In this document: piece by piece, positions 62,536 through 64,000 of the stretch | Layout of the letters: each line of letters begins with the position of its first letter | Numbering within the stretch: position 1 is the first letter of the stretch | NCBI RefSeq assembly: GCF_014451325.2 | Contig: NZ_JACSCH020000004.1 | Span: forward strand, 92,392-156,391 | DNA from: Streptomyces sp. CB02980 | GTDB taxonomy: Bacteria > Actinomycetota > Actinomycetes > Streptomycetales > Streptomycetaceae | Direction of reading: 5' to 3' | Length of the DNA stretch: 64,000 bases | Program-made: the position numbers and the translations under genes | Notes under the pieces: model-generated | Seen by the model: only the letters and a program-made list of their open reading frames with translations | Database searches by the model: none | What the model was told of the DNA's origin: nothing

Positions 62536-64000
62536 ATGTCAGTGATGCGTGAATCACGGCGTCGAATCGCCACCGCCGCGGCCGTCGCCGTCACCGCCCT
62601 CACCCTCGGCACCCTCTCCGCCCTCCCGGCCGCCGCCTCACCGGCCGCCCCGGAGGGCGTCATCGAGAACGCGGGAGCCGAAGGCACGATCGCGGGCAGC
62701 TACATCGTCACCCTCGACGAGTCGGCACAGGCGGAGACCGCCAAGGGCCGTGCCGTGGCCACCAGGTTCGGCGCGAAGATCAAGCGGACGTACACCTCGG
62801 CGATCAACGGCTACTCCGTCGAGCTCTCCGAGGCGCAGGCGAGGAAGCTCGCGGCGGACCCCGCCGTGACCTCCGTCGTCCAGAACCGCGTCTTCACGGT
62901 CGACGGCACGCAGCCGTCCCCGCCGTCCTGGGGCCTGGACCGGATCGACCAGAAGGCCCTTCCGCTGAACCAGAGTTACACCTACCCGGACACCGCGGGC
63001 CAGGGCGTCACCGCGTACATCATCGACACCGGCGTACGCATCACCCACAGCGACTTCGGCGGCCGTGCCTCCTACGGCTACGACGCCATCGACAACGACA
63101 ACACCGCGCAGGACGGCCACGGCCACGGCACCCACGTCGCCGGCACGGTCGCGGGCACGTCGTACGGTGTCGCGAAGAAGGCGAAGATCGTCGGCGTCCG
63201 CGTCCTCGACAACTCCGGCTCCGGCACGACCGAGCAGGTCGTCGCGGGCATCGACTGGGTCACGCGGAACGCCGTGAAGCCGGCCGTCGCGAACATGAGC
63301 CTCGGCGGCGGCGTCGACACCGTCCTCGACACGGCCGTCCGCAACTCGATCGCCTCCGGCGTCACGTACGCGGTCGCGGCGGGCAACGACAGCTCCAACG
63401 CCTCCAACTACTCGCCGGCGCGCGTCGCCGAGGCCATCACCGTCGGCTCCACGACCAACACCGACGCCCGCTCCAGCTTCTCCAACTACGGCACGGTCCT
63501 GGACATCTTCGCCCCGGGCTCCTCCATCACCTCGTCCTGGAACTCCAGCGACTCCGCCACCAACACCATCTCCGGTACGTCCATGGCGACCCCGCACGTC
63601 GTGGGCGCCGCGGCCGTCTACCTCGCCGGCAACCCGACGGCGACCCCGGCGCAGGTCTCCGCGGCCCTGACGACCGCCGCCACCCCGAACGTCGTCACCA
63701 ACCCGGGCTCCGGCTCCCCGAACCGGCTGCTCTACGTCGGTGGCGGCACCACCACCCCGCCCACCGGCCCGAAGTTCGAGAACACCGCCGACTTCGCCAT
63801 CGCCGACAACTCGACCGTCGAGTCCCCGGTCACCGTCAGCGGCGTCACCGGCAACGCCCCGGCCGCCCTCCAGGTACCGGTGAACATCGTCCACACCTAC
63901 ATCGGTGACCTTCAGGTCCAGCTGATCGCCCCCGACGGCTCGGCCTACACGCTGAAGGCCTTCGGCACCGGCGGCAGCTCGGACAACATCAACACCACGT
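62536..64000 (+). CDS. secreted S8 subtilase with proprotein-convertase P domain, cut by the window edge
   Basis: Starts at the ATG 62536, 9 nt behind AGGAGG; the C-terminus lies beyond the right edge. Signal peptide (about 1-35), an inhibitor-I9 propeptide (about 55-120, GSYIVTLDES ... GYSVELSEAQARKL), and a peptidase domain (about 135-400) with catalytic Asp164 (IIDTGV), His197 (GHGTHVAG) and Ser349 (GTSMATPH). A P/Homo-B domain begins at about 415 (FENTADFAIADNSTVESPV). It is an exported serine protease that matures by removing its propeptide. No promoter element was clear in 62349-62535. Confidence 0.95.
   Translation, partial: MSVMRESRRRIATAAAVAVTALTLGTLSALPAAASPAAPEGVIENAGAEGTIAGSYIVTLDESAQAETAKGRAVATRFGAKIKRTYTSAINGYSVELSEAQARKLAADPAVTSVVQNRVFTVDGTQPSPPSWGLDRIDQKALPLNQSYTYPDTAGQGVTAYIIDTGVRITHSDFGGRASYGYDAIDNDNTAQDGHGHGTHVAGTVAGTSYGVAKKAKIVGVRVLDNSGSGTTEQVVAGIDWVTRNAVKPAVANMSLGGGVDTVLDTAVRNSIASGVTYAVAAGNDSSNASNYSPARVAEAITVGSTTNTDARSSFSNYGTVLDIFAPGSSITSSWNSSDSATNTISGTSMATPHVVGAAAVYLAGNPTATPAQVSAALTTAATPNVVTNPGSGSPNRLLYVGGGTTTPPTGPKFENTADFAIADNSTVESPVTVSGVTGNAPAALQVPVNIVHTYIGDLQVQLIAPDGSAYTLKAFGTGGSSDNINTT

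Noticed and set aside
1..64000. rRNA or tRNA genes, CRISPR arrays, insertion sequences, prophage
   Set aside because: No characteristic sequences, spaced repeats, transposase or integrase frames were found. The tandem repeats are contiguous, without spacers.

Overview
The window reads as chromosomal core-arm DNA of a Streptomyces or close relative. GC is very high with strong third-position G/C bias, many genes start with GTG, and intrinsic terminators are mostly GC hairpins without U-tracts. The lineage markers fit: a WhiB-like protein, a SARP/AfsR-type regulator, DUF1707 and DUF4245 proteins, a Ser/Thr kinase, PP2C/SpoIIE phosphatases and secreted chitinase. From memory, the order ahpD-ahpC-oxyR, fumarases, glpX, wblI, xseA/xseB, ispH and ppgK resembles the SCO5000-SCO5060 part of the S. 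coelicolor chromosome. I could not run that comparison.

Region by region. 0.1-3.5 kb: a soluble Ser/Thr kinase and a secreted family-18 chitinase with a DasR-like/chi direct-repeat promoter. 3.7-13.4 kb: an extended Tad (tight adherence, Flp pilus) locus in one direction. It holds a Zn-ribbon protein of unknown function, CpaB/SAF, TadZ, two TadE pseudopilins, CpaF/TadA, TadB, TadC, Flp pilin, a TadG/TadE-like protein, a lipoprotein and an OmpA-domain protein; the prepilin peptidase sits apart at 18.2 kb. 13.5-18.2 kb: poorly characterised genes, including a membrane protein broken by a one-base frameshift, a DUF559-type protein, a PIG-V-like mannosyltransferase and a DUF192 protein. 19.3-26.3 kb: aldo/keto reductase, UppS, PIN-PhoH ATPase, a secreted SLT-type protein, and an AI-2E permease with a coupled membrane-anchored protein. 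26.4-28.6 kb: peroxide defence (ahpCD and divergent oxyR). 28.7-32.3 kb: a PadR-ABC ATPase-FtsX permease operon. 32.5-37.8 kb: class A PBP, GAF/SpoIIE/HATPase phosphatase and a DUF402 protein. 37.9-47.8 kb: class II fumarase, lectin-tailed SGNH hydrolase, secreted proteins, class I fumarase, DUF1707 protein, WhiB-like protein and GlpX. 47.9-56.8 kb: DUF4245 protein, nitroreductase, exonuclease VII, amino-acid permease, IspH, polyphosphate glucokinase, membrane protein and YchF. 56.8-64 kb: a RelE-like toxin with a small partner, a SARP-type regulator, a DUF4232 lipoprotein, a threonine-synthase-like enzyme and a secreted subtilase cut by the right edge.

Themes. Envelope biology dominates: Flp pilus, UppS, PBP, SLT protein, mannosyltransferase, OmpA protein and lipoproteins. 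Central carbon and redox metabolism come next: two unrelated fumarases, GlpX, PpgK, AhpCD and nitroreductase. I see no rRNA, tRNA, CRISPR array, insertion sequence, prophage or biosynthetic cluster. The least ordinary signals are short tandem repeats next to stop codons, a single-base frameshift, two genes without a usable start codon (a TadG-like gene and a RelE-like toxin), and several perfect palindromes or phased direct repeats upstream of regulated genes.
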